A stretch of DNA of 64,000 nt, taken from the NCBI GenBank assembly GCA_905250025.1, contig CAJNOJ010000396.1, forward strand, positions 18,169-82,168. Reading direction: 5' to 3'. Source of the stretch: Adineta ricciae. Its lineage: Eukaryota > Rotifera > Eurotatoria > Adinetida > Adinetidae. The notes below the pieces were generated by a model, which was not told the DNA's origin, ran no database searches, and was given only the letters and a program-made list of their open reading frames with translations. Both the position numbers and the translations under genes were made by a program. This document shows, in pieces, positions 52,061 to 64,000 of this stretch (positions within the stretch are counted from its first letter, which is position 1; each line of letters begins with the position of its first letter).

Positions 52061-53798
52061 TTTCGATCTGAATAGTATCTTTCTATGAATGCGCTACTAA
52101 GTAGTCGTTCTCTCCATGTATAAATATGTAAGTATGAATCATTGCACTATGATATTTTTTTCAAAACGTCGTCGAGGAAGAACATTTACTCATTCTGTCA
52201 ATGTACTTTTTTTCATGAACCTTGGTGTACTTTTACAAGACGAGTGAAAAAAAAGAGGCTTTTATGTCGAGCTCATTTGTCATCTTTATGATGCGTCATG
52301 GCGAGAGATGGTTCTCGTGATGGAAAGGAAGAATAATGTTGTTTGTTTTTTTCACGATAATACTCTTTTTTTTTTATGAAAGCGGCCATTTTGAAAGTAA
52401 GAGTGCGACAGGAAAAAACGTTGACAATCGAAAATATATAAAAGGTCGAGAAGATCGCGTTGAGTATTTCTAACCAATGGATCAAATCGTAAATCTGTTT
52501 GAGAAATAATGTGTATACTTTTTCGATCGAAATGAAACTTGCCTTATTCGAGAAGCATTTCCATCATATTTTGTTGGCCGACAAGTAAACAATCCGAACA
52601 CATAGAAAGTCATAATAGGATTCCTTTTCTATTCTTCCATAGCACGCTGAATTTCTTCTTGCACACACGACCGATTCAGTTCGATGTGTAACCGAATAGG
52701 CAGGAAAATTATGTTCAAAATAGGCTTTATCAAGAACAAGATTCTCTATAAAGCTATTTCCACATTCGGTCTGTCATAATTACTTTCAACAATCTATACC
52801 TTTTCATGCTTGAATGCGCTAACAACGCGATTTTGAACATCAATGTTTTATTATTTATTGATGATTCAATAGATAAGCAATAATGTAAGTCTTTTTCTTA
52901 TGATAGTTCAGTGATGACATGTTCGAATTCAAATCAATATGGTTTCGTTATTTTTGGTAATAATGGTGTCGGTAAACGTTTCTTAGCGAATATACTTCGG
53001 ATAGAGATGTATTCAAACACTAGTTTTCTGTTCAATCAGTTATACATTGAACTGAATTTCAAGAGATCATTTTTGAAAACTATCGATATGCTGTATCCAA
53101 CATTCCATGTCTAATAGAAACGAATCAAGTATTACAATCTATTAAACTTTCAAAAACAGCTGTTTTTTATTTGTTTATTTAGACTGGTATTGAGGTTCAT
53201 AAATTTGAGATTGATGATGTATTTTCACAACAAACGAGGTCATTAATTGTTTACATATTTAGTCAATAAAATCGTCATGTGCGCGATGTTCCATCGCAAA
53301 GGGGTGAGAGTTATTTTGATATTTATATACAGAGACATCTAACTGAATATTTCACGTTGTGATGAGATCATCGATTTTATCTTTGATTCTTAATACTTGT
53401 TGATCATTGAATGCAACCACAAAGGGTGCAAATGAAATTCTAATGTGTACATTTGGACATAAGTCACTCGAAAAATTATTAACTGTTAACCTTGTTAACT
53501 TCGATGATGTCTCGCTCGTCCTACCTTAGTTAGTTGTCGTAGTAGGCGTCTGCAGGGTAGCCAACTTTGAAACTGAGTTAATTCCATCGGATATCTTCAA
53601 CCATGTAGAAGAGACATCTGTCTGTCTCTCTGCTGTACACGATATTTTCAAGCATATTCAAGAGGCATCATTCCACTGATCTTTTATTCAAATTACAAAA
53701 CAAAAGATATCGTACAAGTCTGGAAAACATTACGAGTATGACTGGGATTACAAGGAATGTCCTGAGAACTCTACAATCTCATAAGTCTTATCATGCTC
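52061..53798. other. Spacer between protease paralogues, with a P-loop relic
   Basis: About 1.7 kb, homologous to 54,585-56,122. It includes TATAAAAGG-like sequence at about 52,436. The plus-strand fragment at about 52,905-53,160 reads YGFVIFGNNGVGKRFLANIL, a P-loop of a GTPase-like protein, followed by a frameshift. No intact gene. Confidence 0.5.
52905..53160 (+). pseudogene. P-loop GTPase-like relic, copy 1
   Basis: GNNGVGKR matches the Walker A pattern GxxGxGK, here with Arg instead of Ser/Thr. After FLANIL the frame shifts; in another frame it resembles copy 2 (SNIPCLIE segment, a switch-like region). It fits AIG1/IRG-style small NTPases loosely. Too short and broken to be functional. 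Confidence 0.4.
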
Positions 53799-54584
53799 TC
53801 AAAAGTACGATCGCAGTACGGCAATTACAACAAAAGTCCACAAAATGTCAGATGCACGAAATACAGTGTTTCCTCCTTGTGTAGCCGTTTTTTGCTCTGT
53901 TGTTGTACTTACAGTTGTATTTAGTCTCGCCGTCATCGTAGTTGTGTTAGTGGTCGCTGTTATATTTACTGTTGTTCTTGACACTGCGCTCATCGTGCTT
54001 GTTATTGTTGTTGTCGTCACCGCTTTGGTCGCAGTTGCAGTAGTCGTCGTACCGGCAGTTGTTGTTGTTGCTGTTCCAAGAAACAGAGATGAATCAACCG
54101 TCGGCGTCCAGTTGTATGAAGCTGATTTTGCAAAACCCACACGATTGTTGTTGATATCAAAGATCGCGTAGTACCAATACAGAAAATAGTCGCCCAAAAN
54201 TGTACCGATGTAGATGGTTCCATAGAAGTATGCCTACACGAGAGATGTGTTGATAAGCGCGAAGCATAAAAAAGAATAAGAAGTTACATCAGCTTCGTTG
54301 ACAAGACTTTCGAAAGCTGAAGACTTGACAACAGCAACTTTGCCGAAGGTTGGTGATATCCTGTTGCATACTGTGACGTTGTTTTGGAAAACAGTACAGT
54401 TTTGAGTTGATGAAGAGCGTGATTGTACACGAGTGATGGGAATTCTGAGAAGAATAGAAAGGAATGAATAGGAATATGTTTCCTAACGAAGAACTCACTT
54501 TAATAGTTGACTAGCACCCATTTCATAGGAGGAAACTATGAGGATAAGTAGTTTAAACATTGCCTTGGTCATGTTGAGACTCAT
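53799..54584 (-). pseudogene. Aspartic protease paralogue with GPI-type tail, middle missing
   Basis: The N-terminal part runs from ATG 54,584 (signal peptide with AMFKLLILIVSSYEMGAS) to an N at 54,200. The C-terminal part (54,199-53,799) starts in the last exon (GDYFLYWYYAIFD, VGFAKSASYNWTP). It has a long Thr-rich stalk and ends in a hydrophobic segment (DILWTFVVIAVLRSYF) typical of a GPI-anchor signal. About 1.1 kb of middle exons, including the second catalytic Asp, is lost at the N. It may be an intact gene that is badly assembled. Confidence 0.6.
54200..54200. other. Assembly gap (single N)
   Basis: Joins the last protease exon to an N-terminal protease exon; in copy A these are about 1.13 kb apart (about 24,862 and 25,995). 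Confidence 0.8.
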
Positions 54585-55439
54585 TTTCTGTCTGAATAGT
54601 ATCTTTCTATGAATGCACTACTAAGAAGTCGTTCTCTTCATGTATATAAATATGTAAGTATGAATCATTGCACGACGATATTTTTTTCAAAACGTCGTCG
54701 AGAAAAAACATTTACTCATTCTTTCGATGTACTTTTCTTCATGAACCTTGGTGTACTTTTACAAGACGAGTGAAAGAAAAGATGTTTTCATGTCGGGCTC
54801 ATTTGTCGTCTTTATGATGCGTCATGGTGAGAGAAGGTTATCGTAATGGAAAGGAAGAATACAGTTGTTTGATTTTTTTCAAGACTACTCTTTTTTTATG
54901 TAATCAGTCGTTTTGAAAATAAGATTGCGGCAGTAAAAAATATTGACAATTGAAACTGTATAAAAGGTCGTGTCGAGTATTTCTAACCAATGGATCAAAT
55001 CGTAAATCTGTCTGAGTTCATAACATATTTGTTCAATTTTTTGTCGGTCTCGATAAAAACAATGTGTATATTTTTTCGATCGAAATGAAACTTGCCTTAT
55101 TCGAGAAGCATTTCGCGACTAGATATTTTGATTACATTTGGTCGACAAGTAAACAATCCGAACACATAGATAAGCATAATAGGATTCCTTTTCTATTCTT
55201 CCATAGCACGTTGAATTTCGTCTTGCACACACGACCGATTCAGTTCGATGTGTAACCGAAAGGGCATGAAAATAATGTTCAAAATAGACTTTATCCAGAA
55301 CAAGATTCTCTAGAAAGCTATTTCCACATTCGGTCTGTCATAATTACTTTCAACAAACTATATCTTTTCATGCTTGAATGCACTAACAACGCGATATTGG
55401 AACATCGATGTTTTATTATTTATCGACGATTCAATGGAT

Positions 55440-55745
55440 AAGCAATGTACGTCTTTTTCTTATGATAGTTCACTGATGGCATGTTCGAATTCAAATCGAT
55501 ATGGTTTAATTATTCTTGGTAATAGTGGCGTCGATAAACGTTTCTTAGCGACTATACTTCTGGATAGAGACGTATTCAAACACTAGTTTTCTGTTCAATC
55601 AATTATACATGGAACTGAATTTGAAGAGATCGTTTTTGAAAACGATCGGTATGCTATATCTAATATTCCATGTCTAATTGAAGTGAATCAAGCATTGCAA
55701 TCTATGAAACTTTCGAAAACCGCTGTTTTTTATCTCTCTACTTAG
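55440..55745 (+). pseudogene. P-loop GTPase-like relic, copy 2
   Basis: Plus strand reads NRYGLIILGNSGVDKRFLAT and ILLDRDVFKH, then a stop. It resumes with TEFEEIVFENDRYAISNIPCL and IEVNQALQSMKLSKTAVFYL. The P-loop Gly-x-Gly-Lys is degraded (GVDK). It corresponds to copy 1 at 52,905 and shows that the protease-plus-spacer unit was duplicated. Confidence 0.45.
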
Positions 55746-56122
55746 ACTGTGGTATTGAGGTTCATACATTTGAGATTGATGATGTATTTTCACAACAACC
55801 GAGGTCATTAATTATTTACATATTTAGTCAATAAAACGCTCGTCCTACTTTAGTTAGTTGTCGTAGTGGGCGCCTGAAGGGGAACCAACTTCGAAACTGA
55901 GTTAATTTCATCGGATATCTTCGACCATGTACAAGAGACATCTGTCTATCTCTCTGCTGTAAACAATATTTTCAAGCATATCCAATAGGCATCATTCTAC
56001 TGATCTTTTATTCAAATTACAAAACAAAAGACACCGTACAAGTCTGCAAAACATTACGAATATGACTGAAATTACAAGGAATGTCCTGAGAACTCTACAA
56101 TCTCATAAATGTCATCATGCTC

Positions 56123-56428
56123 TCAAAAGTACGATCGCAGTATGGCAACTACAACAAAAATCCACAGAATGTCAGATGCACGAAATACACTGTTTCCTCC
56201 TTGTGTAGCCGTTTTTTGCTCTGTTGTTGTTGGTACTGCGCTCATCGGGCTATGCGAGGTTGTTATTGTTGTTGTTGTCGTCACCGCTTTCGTTGCAGTT
56301 GCAGTAGTCGTCGTACCTGCAGTTGTTGCTGTCGCTGTTCCAAGAAATAGAGATGAATCAACCGTCGGCGTCCAGTTGTATGAAGCTGATTTTGCAAAAC
56401 CCACCCGACTGTTTTTGATATCAAAGAC
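56123..56428 (-). pseudogene. Aspartic protease C-terminal fragment with GPI-type tail
   Basis: Starts at the N of 56,429 in the last protease exon (RVGFAKSASYNWTP). A shorter Thr-rich stalk leads to DILWIFVVVAILRSYF, a GPI-type hydrophobic end. A third paralogue in this extra segment. Everything upstream is missing at the gap. Confidence 0.55.
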
Positions 56429-56429
56429 N
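56429..56429. other. Assembly gap (single N)
   Basis: Joins the protease last exon to the 3' end of the GPCR gene, which repeats 51,255-51,309 exactly. Confidence 0.8.
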
Positions 56430-56440
56430 ATGCAAACGAC

Positions 56441-57346
56441 TTATTTGGGTGCGATCGGTGTAACTTGATTAGTTCGAAAGAATAAACATTTTTTAAGAAC
56501 ATCTCGAATATCTCGATCGATAAGTAATGAAAGAAATCTTTCAATCATAACTGTAAACGACACACTTACAATTCCGATCGAATAGAATAGTTCCACGTTT
56601 GTTAACATATAGAATAACGAAGGTACTGCTCCGAGTACGTAAATACTAAGCAAAATCATTATCTTGCGAAAGACTGTCAAATCGAGATTCTTTCGTTTTG
56701 TTTGATCTAGTACAATTGAGTTCTTATTCGCATGTGAATGTACTTGTTTATAAATCAAAATGTAAATTACAATAATTAATACGATTGGTAGTAAATAATA
56801 CATTATAATCGTGTAAATAACGTGTAACATAAATCGCTTTGGTACCCAGCAAAGAAAACCTTGGCGGTAATAAATATCTTTAGTCGTAATTGCTGGTAAT
56901 GGGACAAGAAACACAACGATCCAGCCAATGAAAATCAAATAGAGATGCACTCTGAACGAAACTATCCAGCGATATTTAGTGGAAAGAATGGTAAAAAACA
57001 ATCTTGATATGGCTTGTAAAAGGTATGAATAAATAACAGCAACGATAGATGTGTATCCGAAATAACCTCGCCAGCGGCAAGATTCATCACTCATGTTCCA
57101 TTTAATGAATAGGAGATAAATATAGTTGTTACATTGAACAATACAATACAAGATTGATGCTATACATGTGTTACAGGTTAACAAGTGACTGACTGTATGT
57201 AATTGTTTGGTTGAAATAATTAATGTTAATATTAAAACAGATATGACTATAGCAACAAGTGCAAATGCCATTGAGATTGGTGCAACGGTATCATAATTTG
57301 TAGAACTGGCTGAAAGATTTGTCGCTGTTCTTGTGAGAGATGTCAT
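56441..57346 (-). CDS. Rhodopsin-like seven-span GPCR (copy B)
   Basis: 301 aa, intact and the same length as copy A, with about 20 substitutions concentrated in the N-terminus and span 1 (VISVLILTLIIS). The disulfide Cys residues (ESCRWRG, GFLCWVP) and the SRL at the DRY site are kept, so the atypical motif is ancestral to both copies. Intronless. Divergent from the CipC gene. Confidence 0.85.
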   Translation of the reverse strand: MTSLTRTATNLSASSTNYDTVAPISMAFALVAIVISVLILTLIISTKQLHTVSHLLTCNTCIASILYCIVQCNNYIYLLFIKWNMSDESCRWRGYFGYTSIVAVIYSYLLQAISRLFFTILSTKYRWIVSFRVHLYLIFIGWIVVFLVPLPAITTKDIYYRQGFLCWVPKRFMLHVIYTIIMYYLLPIVLIIVIYILIYKQVHSHANKNSIVLDQTKRKNLDLTVFRKIMILLSIYVLGAVPSLFYMLTNVELFYSIGIVSVSFTVMIERFLSLLIDRDIRDVLKKCLFFRTNQVTPIAPK

Positions 57347-58003
57347 TTCTCATTGAAATCGAACTATGAAGCCGAAGAGGTCGAGATAAGTAAGTCGTTC
57401 AACCACAGATCATGACATAGAAATGGCGCAGATGTAATTTTATTCTTTTGAAAAAAGTTACATTTCCTTCTATTAGAGAGCAGTGTGAATGTAAGTTAAA
57501 TGATAATAACATGTTCACATATTACTCGCAAAAAAGTCACGTAATTATTCCATGATGTGGAAGATGCATTGAAGCGCACGCGGAATGTGATACAATCAAG
57601 GTCCAATAAATATCCTCGAATATTATTCGTACTTTTTTAATTTCAAGCGATTGAGAGTATATAGTCTGTCATCTCGTTTCATTCAGTCAAAACTTGAGTC
57701 AGTCATTGTGGGTGGAAGAGTATGGGCATACGTACCATTTTGATTTCAATCAACATAAACTTATTTGCGCATGATTCATGATATATGTTGCTTTCAATGG
57801 TTTCTTTCGTACCCGATAGGAGAGAAATATGCTAAATAAACGATCGTTTTCCATGGTGAACGCTACTCGTGAAAAGAACGCAAAAAATGACTCCTATACA
57901 CACACCACCGCTTTTTTCCTGTTTATTTTTATGCGAAAGTAATGACCTTTCGTTCTTATAAAAGTACATTACGGGAGTAAATAGTCTAGTTAACATTGAG
58001 GAA

Positions 58004-58012
58004 TATATAAAG
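58004..58012 (+). promoter_or_regulatory. TATA box of CipC copy B
   Basis: TATATAAAG, 54 bp before the start codon at 58,066. Identical sequence and spacing in copy A. Confidence 0.55.
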
Positions 58013-58065
58013 CTGCCTCTTTTCTTGGCTTTTATTCATTCACAATCGATACGACGGCTCAAACG

Positions 58066-58466
58066 ATGAATCTGAACGATAGCGAAGAATCGTACAACAA
58101 AGTTTATGCTGATGAACCCCATCATAAAAAGCATTGGACACATGAATTAGTCGCTGCAGCTGCCGGTTTCGCTGGTAAACTTTCTCTCTTTCGATTTTAA
58201 TTTTTTAAATTATTTTATGTTTAGCAATGAAACAGTATGAAGATTACTGCCTAAACAATGGTGAGACGATCTCGCACGGTAAAATGAAAGAATTGCTAGC
58301 TGCTTTCGCGGCTGCAGAAGTCGACAAATTAGTTGAGACGAAAGGTCTCGACTTTCTTGATCAAGAAAAACTGAAACACCTCGCTGCTCATCAGGCACAC
58401 GCATTAGCAAATGAAAAATATGGAGAAGGTCAGGTAGGACCCGGTAGTGGCCAAAATGATTATTAG
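58066..58466 (+). CDS. CipC-like protein (DUF3759), copy B
   Basis: Exons 58066-58174 and 58225-58466 with a 50-nt intron at the same position as copy A. 116 aa, differing at only a few residues (for example DEPHHKKH for GEHHHKKH, and KQYEDYCLNN). The reading frame, splice sites and TATA box are all conserved, so both copies are probably expressed. Confidence 0.85.
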
Positions 58467-58609
58467 AACTGCATATTCGAACGATCAGAATTATTTTATT
58501 TTATTCAATAAATCTGTATTAAAATCGAATCTTTTCTCTTATCTTTCTCTCAAAAATGCGATTCATTGTGATATTTCATAAAGCTGTCAATATTTTCGAG
58601 TTGGTGCAG

Positions 58610-60443
<1,834 letters not shown>

Positions 60444-61350
60444 TTTATTGCCTTTAGATCCTTTTTATTTGATTGTTTATGATCTTCAATAATATACCAC
60501 TAAGAAGAGAAATATACTTTTTTATATATGAAAAAATGACTGATCAAAGAAAGATGTTTGGTTTCTTGGGCGTTGACTAAAAGGAAATCATCCATGACAT
60601 TTTGCATACTTACTCATTCTGTCAATGCACTTTTTCAGGTGAACTTCGATGTTATTTTTCTATGCTATTTGTACAAGAATGCGTTATTTTTATGTAAATT
60701 AGCTTATTCACGTGGTTGGTGGTGAGTCATTGTGAATCGGTGTATGTCGTGAAACAGAATAGAGAGAGAACACTTTGTGACGAATTGAAAAGAAAAATAC
60801 GGACATGTTGCTTTTCTTGTGAAGAGAATAAAATGAAATAGGTGCGGTGTCTTTCTTCATGGAAGTACTTATATTATCGAAAGTTACACTCTTCTTTCGG
60901 ACAGAAAATATCGAATTAGCCATAAGCGTCAAGAACGATTTGTTTCATATTCTAAAGTCCATCTTAATTAACTGTTGCAGAATTCTATTCCGCTAGAACC
61001 ATCATGAGAAGAGTATATGTCGCTGACTGTTAAATAAGTGTCTTGAATAGTGATAAATTATCAATTGGGAACGACAAAGTCAATCAAAAGATAATTTTTA
61101 GTTAAATATCAAAAATTTCTTACATTATACATAGAAGTAAATCAGAGCACCTAATTCGAATGTTCTTCCGTCATAGAATAACTCAATTCTGCTCGAAGAT
61201 TCTTATTAAACAACCATTATTAGGTAAGCATATCTCTTGCTTTTATACTTTGTGTAGTTTCTTTAGTTTGGATTTCGTATGAACCAACAACTTTTGTTGT
61301 CGTTAAATGTTCATAAAGCTGATTTACATAGTTTTTATAATTTCTCTCAT

Positions 61351-63108
61351 TTATTTCTTAGCACAAAAAGAATACTTATATATTCTGTCGCAATTTCCCC
61401 AGTCCATGAATCCACATGGAACCACGGTAGCATAGGAACCTGTTCGCAAAATGTACTCCGGTGGACATGATCCTCTCCCTGGATAATAACCATCACAGGT
61501 AATTTCCGAGACAATCGACCAATAAGAACTGGAAATCTTCCAATCTGTGTATTCCATCACTTGCATCCCACATATTGTGCCAGATAAATCATCGGTACTT
61601 GCGTTAGTTTTATAACAGAATGTTGTCGGTGTCTGCTGATGACGTTGATAACCGACGGGGCATGCATCTGAATAGGGATTACGACCGTTGCATAAAACTG
61701 TTAAATTTCCTGCTCGATAACCACAAACAGTACCGACAAGACTTGGTTGTTGATCAGTTGTGACCTTACTGCAATGGTACCATTGATTACCTTGCCAGCC
61801 TGCAGGACAACCGGAAGTCAGACCTGCATCACCACAGGCAAGACTTGTATTGGTACCACACAATGTGCCACTAAGTACTAACGGTTTTGGTTTTTCTTCG
61901 ACTTTCTTTGAACAGTCAAGACCTGACCATCCGTTCTGACACTGGCATTCACCGAATTGAAAGTAACCCGTGTCCTGACAGCTGCCATGACTGGAACAAT
62001 TGTTTCCGTAGCAGTATATAGGTGTATCGATGTAATTATTCACTGCTTGTTCGATCATCTTCGCTTTGACACCAATATTCGCATCAGTTGGAAAACGACT
62101 TTCTGCCTGTGTGAGAATATCGAAGATGTATTTAATTGTAAATTTAATGATCACCGGATTACTCTGCACAGTCTTCGCCCAATCTTCTATTTTACTAATG
62201 GATGGATCGCCGCCTACCATTGTCGTGTAGCTCTTTGAAACAGAATTCATGAACATTGCATGTGTGACATTGTCTTGGTTTCCACTCGGTTTCAAACCGA
62301 AAGAAACGGCAAATTGTAGATCTGCTTCGTGACTCTTTTTAATTCCTTTCTCTTCCAGAGCACTTGCGTTTGACGAATGGATGATTATGCTTTGCTGCGC
62401 GATTCCACCTAACACAAGTGTAGTAACATACGAATAGCCAAAATATCCAAAGATGTAATCATAAATATACTTCTCCACTATTTCATTGTAATCGCAGCAA
62501 GGCAAATTTTCGATAACATATCGAAAATCATCAGATAGATTCATGCGAGGTTCAAACATCGATAGTTTCGCATGTGATATTTTCAGTGTTGTATAGAGAA
62601 CTTCAGAATTTTCTTGATAGATTTGGTCGACAATAAATCGCGTTTCTTTCGAGTATTTATAGCTAGCCGAATACCATTGATATTTAGCACCACCACTGAT
62701 TTCGAATCCGTTTTCTGTTACTTGTTTGAGACGCTCGAGCTTATCAATCACTTGTGTATCGGTGGTTCGTTCACTTCCCGGCAAACATTGCATGGTGACA
62801 CCTTCGGGAATCAGTTTAGAAGTACAACCACCTGCTGAACTCTGAACATAATTGAGTTTGAATATCGGACTGCGGAAACCATCGACTTGACAACTTGCAG
62901 TGTAGCACACCGGACTACCATGTAATGGATCGTAACCAATACCGATATTGTTACTATTTTCCAGTGTTTCCATACGTGCTGATGCTAGCGGACGATGAGT
63001 TTTCAAATATTCGCCAACGCGTAGATAAGCTTCAAGATATTTGTTGGTGAAAAAGTCCTCCATACAGATCGCAAGTGAAATCAGTTGAATGAATATGATA
63101 ATTTTCAT
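61351..63108 (-). CDS. Secreted MACPF domain protein with EGF module (copy B)
   Basis: Same length and architecture as copy A: signal peptide MKIIIFIQLISLAICMED, the MACPF signature FGYFGYSYVTTLVLGG, an EGF-like module and three Cys-rich C-terminal repeats. Fewer than 20 substitutions by eye (for example AESRFPTD for AEGRFPND). All Cys residues are kept and no frame is broken. An upstream in-frame ATG lies at 63,144. Confidence 0.85.
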   Translation of the reverse strand: MKIIIFIQLISLAICMEDFFTNKYLEAYLRVGEYLKTHRPLASARMETLENSNNIGIGYDPLHGSPVCYTASCQVDGFRSPIFKLNYVQSSAGGCTSKLIPEGVTMQCLPGSERTTDTQVIDKLERLKQVTENGFEISGGAKYQWYSASYKYSKETRFIVDQIYQENSEVLYTTLKISHAKLSMFEPRMNLSDDFRYVIENLPCCDYNEIVEKYIYDYIFGYFGYSYVTTLVLGGIAQQSIIIHSSNASALEEKGIKKSHEADLQFAVSFGLKPSGNQDNVTHAMFMNSVSKSYTTMVGGDPSISKIEDWAKTVQSNPVIIKFTIKYIFDILTQAESRFPTDANIGVKAKMIEQAVNNYIDTPIYCYGNNCSSHGSCQDTGYFQFGECQCQNGWSGLDCSKKVEEKPKPLVLSGTLCGTNTSLACGDAGLTSGCPAGWQGNQWYHCSKVTTDQQPSLVGTVCGYRAGNLTVLCNGRNPYSDACPVGYQRHQQTPTTFCYKTNASTDDLSGTICGMQVMEYTDWKISSSYWSIVSEITCDGYYPGRGSCPPEYILRTGSYATVVPCGFMDWGNCDRIYKYSFCAKK

Positions 63109-63489
63109 TTTCTCCTGATATAATTGAAACGTAGAATGCAACATAACCAGTAAAATCGTTATTCATTTTGAATAATATCTGATATTTCAGCAGATGTGAA
63201 GCTTCTCATATGAATAACTATGAAGAATATTTTATTTTGTAGAGTAAAAGTTTATTTCGCGATATTTTTCGCTTTCAAGGCCGTTTGAGGATATAATCAT
63301 GATAATATTTTCGTTCGATTTACTTGTTTGTTTGTTTTGCTTTCTTCATTCTTTACTAAGTGGATAAACCGCGTAATCGAAATGCCTTTTCTCTTCCTTT
63401 CTCTCTTCATATTTTCGTCACACACTGTCGCTTACTCCGTGCTTCTCTTGTAATACAGTATTATCATATACTTTTATCTCCGCATCAAC

Positions 63490-63757
63490 ATGGATTGTTG
63501 TTCACAAGGCAGTAAGTGCGAAGTTTCGACTGAAATTCTCATTTCGCTTTTCTTCTGAAGATTTTCAACCTTCATATGATCCATTACCTGACAATATCGA
63601 ATTCTTTTTCGCTGGCGGCGTTCCTGCACCGACAAGTGGAATTTACCAGCTGACAGAAGCTCCACCCGGCGGTTTATCAAGTTTAGGACCACGAGTGGAT
63701 CCACAAATATTGAACGTTGGGAATCCGAAACCAAAAACAAATTCATCTCTAAACTAA
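63490..63757 (+). CDS. Small Pro/Gly-rich protein, unknown (copy B)
   Basis: Exons 63490-63511 and 63561-63757, with a 49-nt intron as in copy A, encode 72 aa. Differences from copy A are confined to the C-terminal end (PKTNSSLN for PKANSSPN). Conservation of the two-exon structure supports a real gene. No known domain. Confidence 0.6.
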
Positions 63758-63800
63758 ATTTTCTTTCAAATAAATTGATTGATTGATTCAAAAATAAATT

Positions 63801-64000
63801 TTATTCGGGTAATTTATGTATTGTTCGGACATCATCTGACAAGATTAATGTTTCTAAAAGACTTTTAATTCGTTGCAATTCACGATCTTTCGAACTTGCA
63901 GCATAGGAAGCGATAGGAATTGCATTCCCATAATTTTCTCGGTACGTTGAAGGAGAATCATCGAGTATCAACGTATTGCGTCGGTTATAACTGTTTGTTT
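63801..64000 (-). CDS. FCP1/SCP-like HAD phosphatase (copy B), cut by window edge
   Basis: The C-terminal 66 codons match the copy A gene (TLILDDSPSTYRENYGNAIP, YAASSKDRELQRIKSLLETL). The N-terminal part with the DxDGT motif lies beyond the window. Confidence 0.8.
   Translation of the reverse strand, partial: TNSYNRRNTLILDDSPSTYRENYGNAIPIASYAASSKDRELQRIKSLLETLILSDDVRTIHKLPE

Overview
The window is eukaryotic and looks like a bdelloid rotifer (Adineta/Rotaria type). The evidence is A+T-rich intergenic DNA, many GT-AG introns of only about 45-75 nt, and a typical gene mix: NHL-repeat, F-box, LDL-receptor/EGF and MACPF proteins, genes with fungal or bacterial flavour, relic transposons, and long near-identical gene blocks. 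The species assignment is inference.

Layout. 1-2,280: a decayed catalase gene (-); one of its introns holds two nested hAT-type MITEs. 2,917-4,293: a serine beta-lactamase-like hydrolase (-). 7,154-8,535: a broken NHL-repeat gene. 9,548-14,335: three tandem paralogues of an unrecognised two-membrane-span, Cys-rich protein family. 14,985-29,942: copy A of a large duplicated block. 30,720-46,000: single-copy DNA with an F-box relic, a fatty-acid-hydroxylase-like gene, a D8C/uromodulin-like relic, a small one-span protein, a large LDLR-A/EGF protein and an acyltransferase relic. 46,043-64,000: copy B of the block, colinear with A but interrupted by gap characters.

The duplicated block carries, in order: a giant zinc-finger/PARG gene (+), a rhodopsin-like GPCR (-), a CipC/DUF3759 gene (+), a pepsin-like aspartic protease (-), a secreted MACPF-EGF protein (-), a small Pro/Gly-rich protein (+) and an FCP1-like HAD phosphatase (-). 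Copy B also holds about 5.1 kb of extra protease paralogues. That piece is bounded by gaps and an exact 55-bp repeat and is probably a misplaced contig.

The most interesting gene is the 1,992-residue protein at 16,199-22,294. It joins a RING-H2 finger, a RanBP2-type finger, a microbial-type poly(ADP-ribose) glycohydrolase domain with its GGG-x7-QEE signature, and two clusters (roughly 14 in all) of fingers that fit the PAR-binding PBZ pattern. That would be a PAR reader, PAR eraser and possible ubiquitin ligase in one chain. It also has long conserved segments I do not recognise.
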